From positions 1 to 25,955 of IMG/VR virus record IMGVR_UViG_3300017710_000044: 25,955 nucleotides of DNA, one strand, 5' to 3'. The number at the start of each line of letters is the position of its first letter. The stretch's first letter is position 1. This document shows, one piece after another, positions 12,104 through 19,933 of the stretch. This stretch comes from a virus. The notes under the pieces were generated by a model. That model was not told the DNA's origin and did no database searches. It worked only from the letters and a program-made list of their open reading frames with translations. The position numbers and the translations under genes are program-made.

Positions 12104-13404
12104 GTATAGAAATTTCCAGAGCTGATGTAGAATCAGAATATTTGATGGAGTTTGACCCTAATAGTAGGTTTATTAAACTTCCTATAGAAGGGTACATGGA
12201 ACTATTAGGCATAGAACCTAATACGAGCCAACGAGCTATCATCAATGCAATCAACAATCCAAAGTATAGATTTGTAACTGCCGCAGTTTCTCGTAGACAG
12301 GGCAAAACTTACATCTCTAATATTATTGGACAACTAACATGTTTAGTACCTAATTCGCATGTACTGCTAATGTCTCCTAATTATTCTTTATCTCAAATTT
12401 CATTTGATTTACAGAGAGGTCTGATAAAGCATTTTGATTTAGAGGTAATAAGAGACAATGCAAAAGATAAAGTTATTGAGCTATCAAATAATAGCACTAT
12501 TCGTATGGGTTCTATCAACCAAGTTGACTCAGTGGTTGGTAGATCGTACGATCTTATCATATTCGACGAGGCGGCACTCACCGATGGCAGAGATGCTTTC
12601 AACGTCGCACTACGACCTACACTAGATAAAGACAACTCCAAAGCAATATTTATTTCTACTCCAAGGGGTAGGAATAATTACTTTGCAGAGTTTTATTATA
12701 GAGGCTATAATAATGAGTTTCCAGAATGGTGTGCTATTAAAGCAACCTATCACGAGAATCCTCGTGTTTCCGAAGACGACATCAAAGAAGCAAAAAAGAC
12801 CATGTCCGAAGCAGAGTTTTCGCAAGAGTACATGGCAGACTTCAATGTGTATGAAGGACAAATTTGGTCATTCAACTATGAAAAGTGCACTATGGCATTA
12901 GACCAGTTCGACACATCTAGAATGGATGTATTTGCAGGTCTTGACGTAGGCTATAAAGATCCAACAGCTTTCTGTGTAATTGCATATGATTGGGATGAAC
13001 AAAAGTATTATGTTTTAGACGAATACTTAGACGCAGAAAGAACAACTGAACAACACGCTGTGCAAATACGAAAGTTAGTAGACAAATGGGATATCGATTA
13101 TATTTATATTGATTCCGCTGCTCAACAAACAAGATATGACTTTGCTCAAAATTATGATATAACTACTATAAACGCTAAGAAGTCTGTATTAGATGGAATT
13201 GGTCATGTAGCAGGGATAGTAGATAATGACACTTTACTTGTAGATCAAAAATGTCAACAGGTAATCTCAGCGTTAGACCAATATCAATGGGACTCAAATC
13301 CTAATTTAATGAAAGAAAGACCTAAACATGATGGAGCGTCGCATATGGCCGATGCGATAAGATATGCACTATATACATTTGAAACCACAGCCACCTCATT
13401 TTAA
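12100..13404 (+). CDS. terL: Terminase large subunit (packaging ATPase/nuclease)
   Basis: The product has 434 residues from a TTG start coupled to the upstream stop. The N-terminal ATPase has Walker A SRRQGKT (64-70), Walker B LIIFDEAA (about 152-159) and the coupling motif ISTPRG (about 185-190). The C-terminal nuclease has an RNase H-like fold with Asp282 in GLDVGYKDPTA, Asp338 in YIDSA, and the HDGASHMADAIRYAL motif near 410-424, supplying the metal ligands. The protein pumps DNA into the prohead and cuts the concatemer. It is shorter than many large subunits but all motifs are present. Weak GAGA lies before the TTG. It is the last gene before promoter P3. Confidence 0.95.
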   Translation: MSIEISRADVESEYLMEFDPNSRFIKLPIEGYMELLGIEPNTSQRAIINAINNPKYRFVTAAVSRRQGKTYISNIIGQLTCLVPNSHVLLMSPNYSLSQISFDLQRGLIKHFDLEVIRDNAKDKVIELSNNSTIRMGSINQVDSVVGRSYDLIIFDEAALTDGRDAFNVALRPTLDKDNSKAIFISTPRGRNNYFAEFYYRGYNNEFPEWCAIKATYHENPRVSEDDIKEAKKTMSEAEFSQEYMADFNVYEGQIWSFNYEKCTMALDQFDTSRMDVFAGLDVGYKDPTAFCVIAYDWDEQKYYVLDEYLDAERTTEQHAVQIRKLVDKWDIDYIYIDSAAQQTRYDFAQNYDITTINAKKSVLDGIGHVAGIVDNDTLLVDQKCQQVISALDQYQWDSNPNLMKERPKHDGASHMADAIRYALYTFETTATSF

Positions 13405-13426
13405 TAACACCTGTCAAAAATACTTC

Positions 13427-13456
13427 TTGACTTTTGGTGTGCGGATGGGGTATAAT
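13427..13456 (+). promoter_or_regulatory. Sigma70-like promoter P3
   Basis: TTGACT at 13427-13432 and TATAAT at 13451-13456 are separated by 18 nt. The context CTTCTTGACTTTTGGTG matches P1 and P2, and TATAATTCA matches P1. The leader to the ATG at 13475 would be only about 10-12 nt. It heads the HNH-portal-capsid-tail unit. Confidence 0.8.
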
Positions 13457-13474
13457 TCATATTAAGAGTTTGAT

Positions 13475-13846
13475 ATGAAATTTAAGAGAGATTTAGTTAA
13501 ATACGTGCGAGACAAAGCTAAATCACAGTATAACAAAGCAAGCGAGTGTCATATTTGCGGTGAAACCGAAGAATTAGATTTTCATCATTACTATGGACTG
13601 ACTGAATTATTAGAGACTTGGCTAAAGACAAATAATATAACTATTGAAAACGAACAAGATATACTAGAGATTCGTGAGCAGTTTATAGATGAAAACCGAG
13701 AAAAAGTATACATTAAAACGGTAACACTCTGCCATCAACACCATTTACGACTACACTCTATATATGGAAAACGACCCAAATTGATACACGCAGATAAACA
13801 AGAAAGATGGGTAGAGAAAATGAGAGCAAAATATGGCATGGTATGA
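13475..13846 (+). CDS. HNH endonuclease
   Basis: The product has 123 residues. CHICG (about 26-30) and LDFHHYYG, followed later by LCHQHHLRLH, give the HNH arrangement with a Cys-x-x-Cys and a Cys/His metal site plus the catalytic His. The segment between them, LTELLETWLKTNNITIENEQDILEIREQFIDENREKV, is helical. In HK97-type phages an HNH protein beside the terminase and portal genes assists cutting of packaging substrates, and that neighbourhood is exactly seen here. A homing endonuclease is the alternative. It overlaps the portal gene by 14 nt. Confidence 0.8.
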   Translation: MKFKRDLVKYVRDKAKSQYNKASECHICGETEELDFHHYYGLTELLETWLKTNNITIENEQDILEIREQFIDENREKVYIKTVTLCHQHHLRLHSIYGKRPKLIHADKQERWVEKMRAKYGMV

Positions 13847-15047
13847 CAGACTTTTAGGAAGAACAATTGAAGCGGATGAGGAAAAACTCAATCCGTCGCA
13901 GTATGTCATCTCTAGAAACGAAGGTCTTACTGTTGATACTCGAGAAATCGTTACTAATTATAAGCACGCCTATGAGCAGTTAGAAATTGTAAATAGAGCA
14001 GTCAATATGATTGTAGACGATGTTGCACAAATTCCTTATGCCGTAGGAGAAAAAAGAAACGGCACTAATGATATAGTAAAAAACATTAGAAAAACAAAAG
14101 TAAATTTACTACTAAATGTAGAACCAAATCCATTTCAAGATGTGAGTTCTTTTAAAAGAAATCTGATAATTGACCTACTAATTGATGGAAATATATTTAT
14201 TTACTTTGATGGAGCACACCTCTATCATTTACCAGCAGATAAAGTTACAATTCATACTGATGATAATACATATATTAAAAAGTATGAATTTGAGAACACT
14301 ATTGATTATAACGTAAATGAGATTATTCATATTAAAGAGAATAGTTTTAATTCAATCTATAGAGGAGTTCCTAGATTAAAGCCAGCATTTAGAACAATGC
14401 AGCTACTAGGAAACATGAGAAAATTTCAGGATAACTTCTTCAAGAATGGAGCAGTGCCTGGGTTAGTTTTAAAGAGTCCTAATACTCTTTCTGAAAAGAT
14501 CAAAGAAAGAATGTTAGCAGCTTGGAGTATGAGGTATAATCCTTCCTCCGGCGGCAGAAGACCCCTTATATTAGATGGAGGGCTAGAAGTAGACTCACTA
14601 TCTAAGGTTAATTTTAAAGAATTAGACTTTCAAGAATCAATAAAAGCGAATGAGCGTATTATTCTTGAAGCTATGGGCATACCACCAATCTTATTAGACG
14701 GTGGAAATAATGCAAACATTAGGCCAAACCATAGGTTATACTACTTAGAGACTATACTACCTATAGTCGGTAAGATATCCGATGCGTTTGAAAGATTTTT
14801 TGGTTTTGAACTTAATGAAGATGTAACAGGAATTCCTGCTCTACAACCTGAACTAAGAGACCAAGCCGCATATTATGCAACACTTGTGAATACAGGAATT
14901 TTAAGCACAAATGAAGCTAGAGTGGCAATCGGTAAAGAACCAATCAATGGATTTGATGAACCTCGCGTTCCTGTAAATTTAGCGGGCTCAGCAGTAAATC
15001 CAGAGCAAGGGGGACGACCAGAAGAGAGTCCTTCTATAGAGGAATAA
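13833..15047 (+). CDS. HK97-family portal protein
   Basis: The product has 404 residues, similar in length to HK97 gp3. Family features include LEIVNRAVNMIVDDVAQIPY near the N-terminus, DLLIDGNIFIYFDG, IIHIKENSFNSIYRGVPRLKPA, FFKNGAVPGLVL and the helix containing EAMGIPPILLDGG. The acidic C-terminus (PEESPSIEE) is typical. Twelve copies form the vertex channel used for DNA entry and exit and the site for head-tail joining. It lies just after the HNH gene and before the protease-capsid gene, as in HK97-type genomes. Confidence 0.93.
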   Translation: MAWYDRLLGRTIEADEEKLNPSQYVISRNEGLTVDTREIVTNYKHAYEQLEIVNRAVNMIVDDVAQIPYAVGEKRNGTNDIVKNIRKTKVNLLLNVEPNPFQDVSSFKRNLIIDLLIDGNIFIYFDGAHLYHLPADKVTIHTDDNTYIKKYEFENTIDYNVNEIIHIKENSFNSIYRGVPRLKPAFRTMQLLGNMRKFQDNFFKNGAVPGLVLKSPNTLSEKIKERMLAAWSMRYNPSSGGRRPLILDGGLEVDSLSKVNFKELDFQESIKANERIILEAMGIPPILLDGGNNANIRPNHRLYYLETILPIVGKISDAFERFFGFELNEDVTGIPALQPELRDQAAYYATLVNTGILSTNEARVAIGKEPINGFDEPRVPVNLAGSAVNPEQGGRPEESPSIEE

Positions 15048-15048
15048 T

Positions 15049-15315
15049 ATGACTAAAAATATGATGATTAAAGCTGTATCTGATTTCTTCACCGATAAGG
15101 GTGGAGTTATGGATCTAGCTACATACAAATCCTATGGAAGTGATGCTCCTGTTAGAGACTATCTGCTTAGAAGGCAGTTTGGATCTTGGAACAGAGTCCT
15201 ATCCGTAGTGACAAATCGATATCCTGTCCAAGAAGCAGTTGTTGAAGAAGTAAAGGAAGTTAAAAAACCTGCACCTAAAAAAGCTGTGAAAAAGGAAACT
15301 AAAGATGTCGAATAA
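15049..15315 (+). CDS. Small protein with FGSW helix-turn-helix-like motif, 88 aa
   Basis: The product has 88 residues. Residues about 24-55, TYKSYGSDAPVRDYLLRRQFGSWNRVLSVVTNRYP, resemble the short HNH-associated repeat in which a helix-turn-helix is followed by F-G-S-W-N-x-A/V-L. The C-terminus is a Lys/Glu/Pro linker (VEEVKEVKKPAPKKAVKKETK). Placed between portal and protease, it could bind DNA or be a head accessory. Ribosome site GAGGAATAAT. It overlaps the capsid gene by 11 nt. Confidence 0.6.
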   Translation: MTKNMMIKAVSDFFTDKGGVMDLATYKSYGSDAPVRDYLLRRQFGSWNRVLSVVTNRYPVQEAVVEEVKEVKKPAPKKAVKKETKDVE

Positions 15316-17359
15316 AATATTTCATTGGACTAATACTTTTAAAGCCTTAGGCGAAACCGAAGATGGTGGTATAGACATCAAAGGTTCTGCAAGTACTAAT
15401 GCACTAGATAGAGCTGGCGATGTAATTGAAAGTGGAGCATGGACTAAAGGAGGTTTGGAGAATTTCAAATCAAATCCTATTATCTTGTTCAACCATAATT
15501 ATGACAAGCCTATCGGTAGAGCAACAGGTTTAGAAGTGACAGAAAACGGTCTTGAGATATCTGCAAAGATATCTAAAGCAGCCGGTGATGTTAAAGAATT
15601 AGTTAAAGACGGTGTTCTTGGAGCCTTTTCCGTTGGTTTCAGAGTCAAGGATGCTGATTATATGGTAGAAACCGATGGATACAAAATCAAGGACGCTGAA
15701 CTTTTCGAAGTTTCAGTCGTATCCGTGCCTTGCAACCAAGGGGCTACATTTTCTGTAGCAAAATCCTTTGAAAACATGGACGAATATGAAAAGTTCAAGA
15801 AAAACTTTATAAAGGCTAACTCACATGCAACAGCAGACGCTGTGAAAGTTGAGCAGCCAAGCGGGGAGAAATCCCATAAAATGGAGACTGATATGTCAAA
15901 CGAAAAGATGACTCCTGAAGCCGAAGGCTTTGACCTAGATGCATTTGCAAAGGACGCAGCTGAGAAAGCAGTTGCAGAATATGCAATGAAGCAGGCGGAA
16001 GCAAAGGCAGCTGAAGAAAAAGCAAAGGTTGAGACTGCTGAGAAGCAAGCTCAATTTGAGGCTGATGAAAAAGCTGCTCAAGAAGCTAAACAGGACGAAC
16101 AAAAAAGAATTGTGAAGAGTTCACTATCAGGCGCAGAAAGACTCATTAGTGATATCGAGAAAAGAGTCAATGATAAGCATGAAGATTTGAATGAAGTAGT
16201 TAAATCACTTCAGAACGAATTAGCTGAGAAATCAGAAGAAATCATGAATATCAGAGAATCAAAAAGAATTTTCTCAGATAGACAGGGTCAAGGCGACTGG
16301 AAGAAAGCTTTTGAACAAGATATTATGGACGCAAAATTTGCTGGTCTAGCGACTGGTAAAGGATGGAATAACGATTATGCAAAAGGTGTAATGGAAAAAG
16401 TAAACCAACATTCAGGTGTACAAGTATCCTCAGCAGACTTTGAGCAAATTGTTTCAACTCAAATTGAAAGAGATATTCAAAATGAGTTAGTTCTAGCTCC
16501 TCTCTTTAGAGAGATTGCAATGAACTCTGCTAACATGATTATTCCAATCATGCCAGATGCAGGTTATGCTGAATTTACAGGTAACCAAGCAGCTAGTGGA
16601 TCAGCACCTCATGGTAACTTAGACCCAAGAGGCGATGCTTACGATCCAGCTAATGGCGCAGGTGTAAACCTAACTGAAAGAACACTTTCAACTAAAAAAC
16701 TTATTTCTCAATCATACTTAGGTAATGAGACTGAAGAAGATGCAATCATGCCGATTTTACCTTTAATTAGAGAATCAATGGTTAGATCACACGCTAGAGC
16801 AATTGAAAATGCTATCTTAGCTGGTGATGATGCTGACGGTGCTTTTGGTACTAGTGGCGCAGCTTTTGAAGGCTTACTACACTTAGCAAGAAATGACAGT
16901 GACTATACACAATCAGGTACAGCTTTTGCTACTGATAAAATTACAGCACTTGATCTTCTTGAAATGAGAAAGAACATGGGTAAATATGGTGTGAATCCAA
17001 GTGAAGTAGTTTATATTGTTTCACAAAGATCATACTTCGAACTATTAGAAGATGCTGAGTTCCAAGATGCTAACCTAGTTGGCGACATGGCAACTAAGCT
17101 TTCTGGTGAAATCGGACAAGTATTCGGTTCAAGAGTTCTTCTTTGTGATGAATTCGCAACACCAGCAGTAGCTAAGTTCGGAGCTATCGCAGTTAACCCA
17201 AGAAACTATGTATTGCCTAGATTAAGAGGCGTTACAGTAGAATCAGACTACGAAGTAGCTAATCAAAGAAGAGTCCTAGTGGCTTCTCAAAGATTAGGCT
17301 TCATCGACATGATCGATGGTGCAACTTCCAAGTGGGGTTGGATGTACAAAGCTAGTTAA
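15305..17359 (+). CDS. Fused prohead protease, scaffold and major capsid protein (HK97 fold)
   Basis: The product has 684 residues. Residues about 5-155 are a HK97-type prohead protease: DRAGDVIESGAW, His64 in ILFNHNYDKPIGRA and Ser109 in LGAFSVGFR are the likely catalytic pair, with FEVSVVSVPCN after them. Residues about 200-320 are an Ala/Glu/Lys-rich coiled coil like the delta scaffold domain. Residues about 325-684 are the capsid protein, with NMIIPIMPDAGYAEFTGN, LISQSYLGNET and a closing GFIDMIDGATSKWGWMYKAS. In HK97 the protease is a separate gene; here one frame covers all. An internal ATG at 15893 with GGAG 7 nt upstream could release a 488-residue scaffold-capsid product. AGGA precedes the full-length start. 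Confidence 0.9.
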   Translation: MSNKIFHWTNTFKALGETEDGGIDIKGSASTNALDRAGDVIESGAWTKGGLENFKSNPIILFNHNYDKPIGRATGLEVTENGLEISAKISKAAGDVKELVKDGVLGAFSVGFRVKDADYMVETDGYKIKDAELFEVSVVSVPCNQGATFSVAKSFENMDEYEKFKKNFIKANSHATADAVKVEQPSGEKSHKMETDMSNEKMTPEAEGFDLDAFAKDAAEKAVAEYAMKQAEAKAAEEKAKVETAEKQAQFEADEKAAQEAKQDEQKRIVKSSLSGAERLISDIEKRVNDKHEDLNEVVKSLQNELAEKSEEIMNIRESKRIFSDRQGQGDWKKAFEQDIMDAKFAGLATGKGWNNDYAKGVMEKVNQHSGVQVSSADFEQIVSTQIERDIQNELVLAPLFREIAMNSANMIIPIMPDAGYAEFTGNQAASGSAPHGNLDPRGDAYDPANGAGVNLTERTLSTKKLISQSYLGNETEEDAIMPILPLIRESMVRSHARAIENAILAGDDADGAFGTSGAAFEGLLHLARNDSDYTQSGTAFATDKITALDLLEMRKNMGKYGVNPSEVVYIVSQRSYFELLEDAEFQDANLVGDMATKLSGEIGQVFGSRVLLCDEFATPAVAKFGAIAVNPRNYVLPRLRGVTVESDYEVANQRRVLVASQRLGFIDMIDGATSKWGWMYKAS

Positions 17360-17373
17360 TAGCTAACAGACCT

Positions 17374-17400
17374 GGAGGGGAGCGATCCCCTCCAACTTTT
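17374..17400 (+). terminator. Hairpin terminator after the capsid gene
   Basis: GGAGGGG at 17374-17380 and CCCCTCC at 17387-17393 form a perfect stem (8 bp with the flanking T-A) around AGCGAT, followed by AACTTTT. It sits in the 51-nt gap after the capsid gene. The T-run is short, so partial termination is likely. That would leave capsid message more abundant than tail message. Confidence 0.7.
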
Positions 17401-17410
17401 AAGAGGAATT

Positions 17411-18022
17411 ATGGCAAATTTAATAACATTAAATCAATATAAAGATTTTGCTGGCATCACTGGAGTGGGCCAAGATGCAAAGTTGAATGTTATTATACCC
17501 TCTATAAGTCAAGCCGTAAAAACTTATTGTGGTACTTCATTCGTGGACTACTATGGTACAGATAAAGTTGAGTACTTTGACATAAAAGATAATGGGACTA
17601 CTGCTGTAATGGTAGATGAAAGCCCTTTAGTAAGTGTTAGTCAGGTGCAAGAAAGACAGAGTCAAGCAGACGCATATGTTACACTAATCACAGAAAATTC
17701 TGATAGTAGTGGTAAATATGAGTATGTAGTTGATACTGATACTGATTCAATTTTTAGAACAACAGACACTGCGGATAAAGCTTTCCCTAAAGGAAGAAAA
17801 GCAGTAAAAGTAACATATAGAGCTGGTTATAGCGCTACACCTCAAGATTTAAGACTGGCGTGTTTTGACTTAACTAAGTACTATTTAAAAGACGAAAGAA
17901 AAGACAGGCTAAGTATAGCAGGAGCACAGGTACAGAATGCTGTATCAACTTCTCTAAAGGATAACATAGATTTTCCTGATCATATCAAGAGAATACTAGA
18001 TTTCTATAAAGTATATAAGTAA
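17411..18022 (+). CDS. Head-tail connector protein (gp6-like)
   Basis: The product has 203 residues. The N-terminal helical part (ITLNQYKDFAGITGVGQDAKLNVIIPSISQAVKTYCG) and the helix DLRLACFDLTKYYLKDERKDRLSIAGAQ are the pattern of the HK97 gp6/SPP1 gp15 connector family. These start with a short 'LeuxxYK' region, have a beta insert (AVKVTYRAGYSATPQDL), and end in helices. These proteins form a ring under the portal. Position directly after the capsid gene agrees. Ribosome site AGAGGAATT. Confidence 0.8.
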   Translation: MANLITLNQYKDFAGITGVGQDAKLNVIIPSISQAVKTYCGTSFVDYYGTDKVEYFDIKDNGTTAVMVDESPLVSVSQVQERQSQADAYVTLITENSDSSGKYEYVVDTDTDSIFRTTDTADKAFPKGRKAVKVTYRAGYSATPQDLRLACFDLTKYYLKDERKDRLSIAGAQVQNAVSTSLKDNIDFPDHIKRILDFYKVYK

Positions 18023-19425
18023 TGGCTAAGGCTAAATTTACTTCGACTAGAATTACTGTAGGACAGGCGAAGAAGTTACAAGGTTTCTTTGATGAAACTG
18101 ATAAATGGTTAACTAAAACGTCTAACGAAATGAGAGACCAGCTAGAAAGCGGTACTCGTACTTCACTTCAAAACTTTATGATATTTTTTGGACACCCTAG
18201 ATTAAGACCAAAGTTGAGTGATGAAGTTAGGCAAGCAGTAGAATATTATGAAGCAGGCTCAAGAGATGATAGTGTATGGGTATCTACTTCATTATTACGA
18301 AAAGAGTATAACAAGTTTGTAGCAAAAATGCAAGGTGATAACGCAACATTGGCTCACGAAGATTTTAGTGTTATAGCAGGAAATTTATTTATTTGTTATA
18401 ATATGTTAGCTAGATTAAAAGCTATGGATTCAAAGAGTGGTGTTCCTGTAAGGGACACAAGGTCTGCAGGGCAAAGAAGAAGGAGACCAAGTACTGCTGG
18501 ATGGGACCACCTTATTGAAACATTTAGAAGGTTGTACATAACAGCCACTGCAATAGCAGAAAATCCTATACAAAAAGGAAACGACAAATTAGATGTAATT
18601 AGAAACTCTTTAAATAGATACTTTTATGGGCTATCGCAGACACAACATGAATTAACAAAAAGTAAGCATGTTGATATACTTACTGGAAAAGTAGAACAGA
18701 AGATACGTTATAAAGTTCAAAGTAAGGAAGGCAAAGAGGCCGAGAATGCTATAGGTGTTATGGCAACTGCTGTAAAGCAAGGCGGAGCAAAAACAGATTT
18801 TGAAAAAGAGTTAGAGGAAAACTTTATTGATATATTTAATGAGTATGGAGACCAATTTATGTCAATCCAAGGCTCAAAAAGAGTAGATAAAGAAGTTTTA
18901 GACCAAGTGTTTGATACTGTACAAGGAAAGAAAACTTCTCCTTATAGATCAAAGACAAAGAAGAAAGCAACAACAAAAGCTAAGTTTAAAAATCCTATAG
19001 ATAATAAACTTAAAAGAGCAGCAGCAAAAGCTCTAGCTGTAAAAGCTATAAAAAGAGTCCCTAAAAGCAGAAGAGCTACAGGGCAAAAAGAAGAGAAGCA
19101 AGGCGTTAGTGAGAAGGATATATTAAAATTAAAAAGAATTATTAATAGAAGACTTCCAGCCCAAGTTAGAAGAAACATGGGAAGGCCTGCTTTAATAAAT
19201 AGAACAGGAAGATTCTCAAACAGTGTTAAGTTAGTAAACTTAAGACAGGGGCCTAAGACACTAGTAGGTAAATATAACTATCAATTAGATCCTTATGCAA
19301 CGTTTGAAAATACAGGAGCCAGGCAATGGCCCCAAGGATATAATCCTAAACCTCTTATAACAAAAAGTATAAGAGATATTGCCATAAAACATACAGAAGA
19401 AAGATTTACGCTAAGGAGACAATAA
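18022..19425 (+). CDS. Neck/head-completion structural protein, 467 aa
   Basis: The product has 467 residues. The N-terminal two-thirds is helical and not recognised (VRQAVEYYEAG, LLRKEYNKFVAKMQG, AGWDHLIETFRRLYITATAIAENPI). A Lys-rich stretch at about 305-365 follows. The C-terminal part, RRNMGRPALINRTGRFSNSVKLVNLRQGPKTLVGKYNYQLDPYATFENTG and then PKPLITKSIRDIA, matches the pattern of tail-completion or neck proteins (RTGRFxxSV, YxxxPYxTFE, a closing helix). A role at the head-tail junction is inferred from position between connector and tail terminator. It is much longer than HK97 gp10-type proteins. The start shares a base with the connector stop (TAATG). Confidence 0.6.
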   Translation: MAKAKFTSTRITVGQAKKLQGFFDETDKWLTKTSNEMRDQLESGTRTSLQNFMIFFGHPRLRPKLSDEVRQAVEYYEAGSRDDSVWVSTSLLRKEYNKFVAKMQGDNATLAHEDFSVIAGNLFICYNMLARLKAMDSKSGVPVRDTRSAGQRRRRPSTAGWDHLIETFRRLYITATAIAENPIQKGNDKLDVIRNSLNRYFYGLSQTQHELTKSKHVDILTGKVEQKIRYKVQSKEGKEAENAIGVMATAVKQGGAKTDFEKELEENFIDIFNEYGDQFMSIQGSKRVDKEVLDQVFDTVQGKKTSPYRSKTKKKATTKAKFKNPIDNKLKRAAAKALAVKAIKRVPKSRRATGQKEEKQGVSEKDILKLKRIINRRLPAQVRRNMGRPALINRTGRFSNSVKLVNLRQGPKTLVGKYNYQLDPYATFENTGARQWPQGYNPKPLITKSIRDIAIKHTEERFTLRRQ

Positions 19426-19871
19426 TGGCATACAGAACTCAAAGAAAGAAAATTGCTGTCGCTTTAGCTGAAAAGTTAAAAGAAATCGATGGCAGTTATC
19501 CATACAATTCAAATGTATTTGATAATGTAGGCAGCCACTTAGTATTTTTAGATGAAATTCAACAATACCCTAAAGTATGTGTTGTAGCTGGCGATGAAAG
19601 CAGACAATATTTACCAGACGGTTTTAAGTGGAGATTTCTTAGTTTAACAATCAGGGCTTATATTTCCAATGAGGAAGATGCCCAAGAAGAATTAGCATTA
19701 TTAATCGAAGATATCGAAAGGATTATTGACGAGAATGATGCCTTAGTGTATGACGACTCTGTGAGTCCAAACGAACAGACAACATCTATGACGATAGAGT
19801 CTATCGGTACTGATGAAGGAGTAATCGCTCCCTTAGGTATAGGAGAAGTAGTAGTCGAAGTACGATATTAG
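19425..19871 (+). CDS. Tail terminator protein
   Basis: The product has 148 residues, with the alpha/beta plan of tail terminators. There is an N-terminal helix (KKIAVALAEKLKEIDG), a strand and loop region (HLVFLDEIQQYPKVCVVAGDES), and KWRFLSLTIRAYIS, followed by a helix NEEDAQEELALLIEDIERIIDEN. A closing strand, GVIAPLGIGEVVVEVRY, ends the protein. The ring made by this family caps the tail tube at the head end. AAGGAGACAATA precedes the start, and the gene overlaps the neck protein by one base. Position just before the tail-tube gene supports it. Confidence 0.75.
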   Translation: MAYRTQRKKIAVALAEKLKEIDGSYPYNSNVFDNVGSHLVFLDEIQQYPKVCVVAGDESRQYLPDGFKWRFLSLTIRAYISNEEDAQEELALLIEDIERIIDENDALVYDDSVSPNEQTTSMTIESIGTDEGVIAPLGIGEVVVEVRY

Positions 19872-19933
19872 GAAACGAAGACGCTGATTAAAATCACGCG
19901 AAATCCTTTCCAAAGCAATAATAGGAGAAAGCA

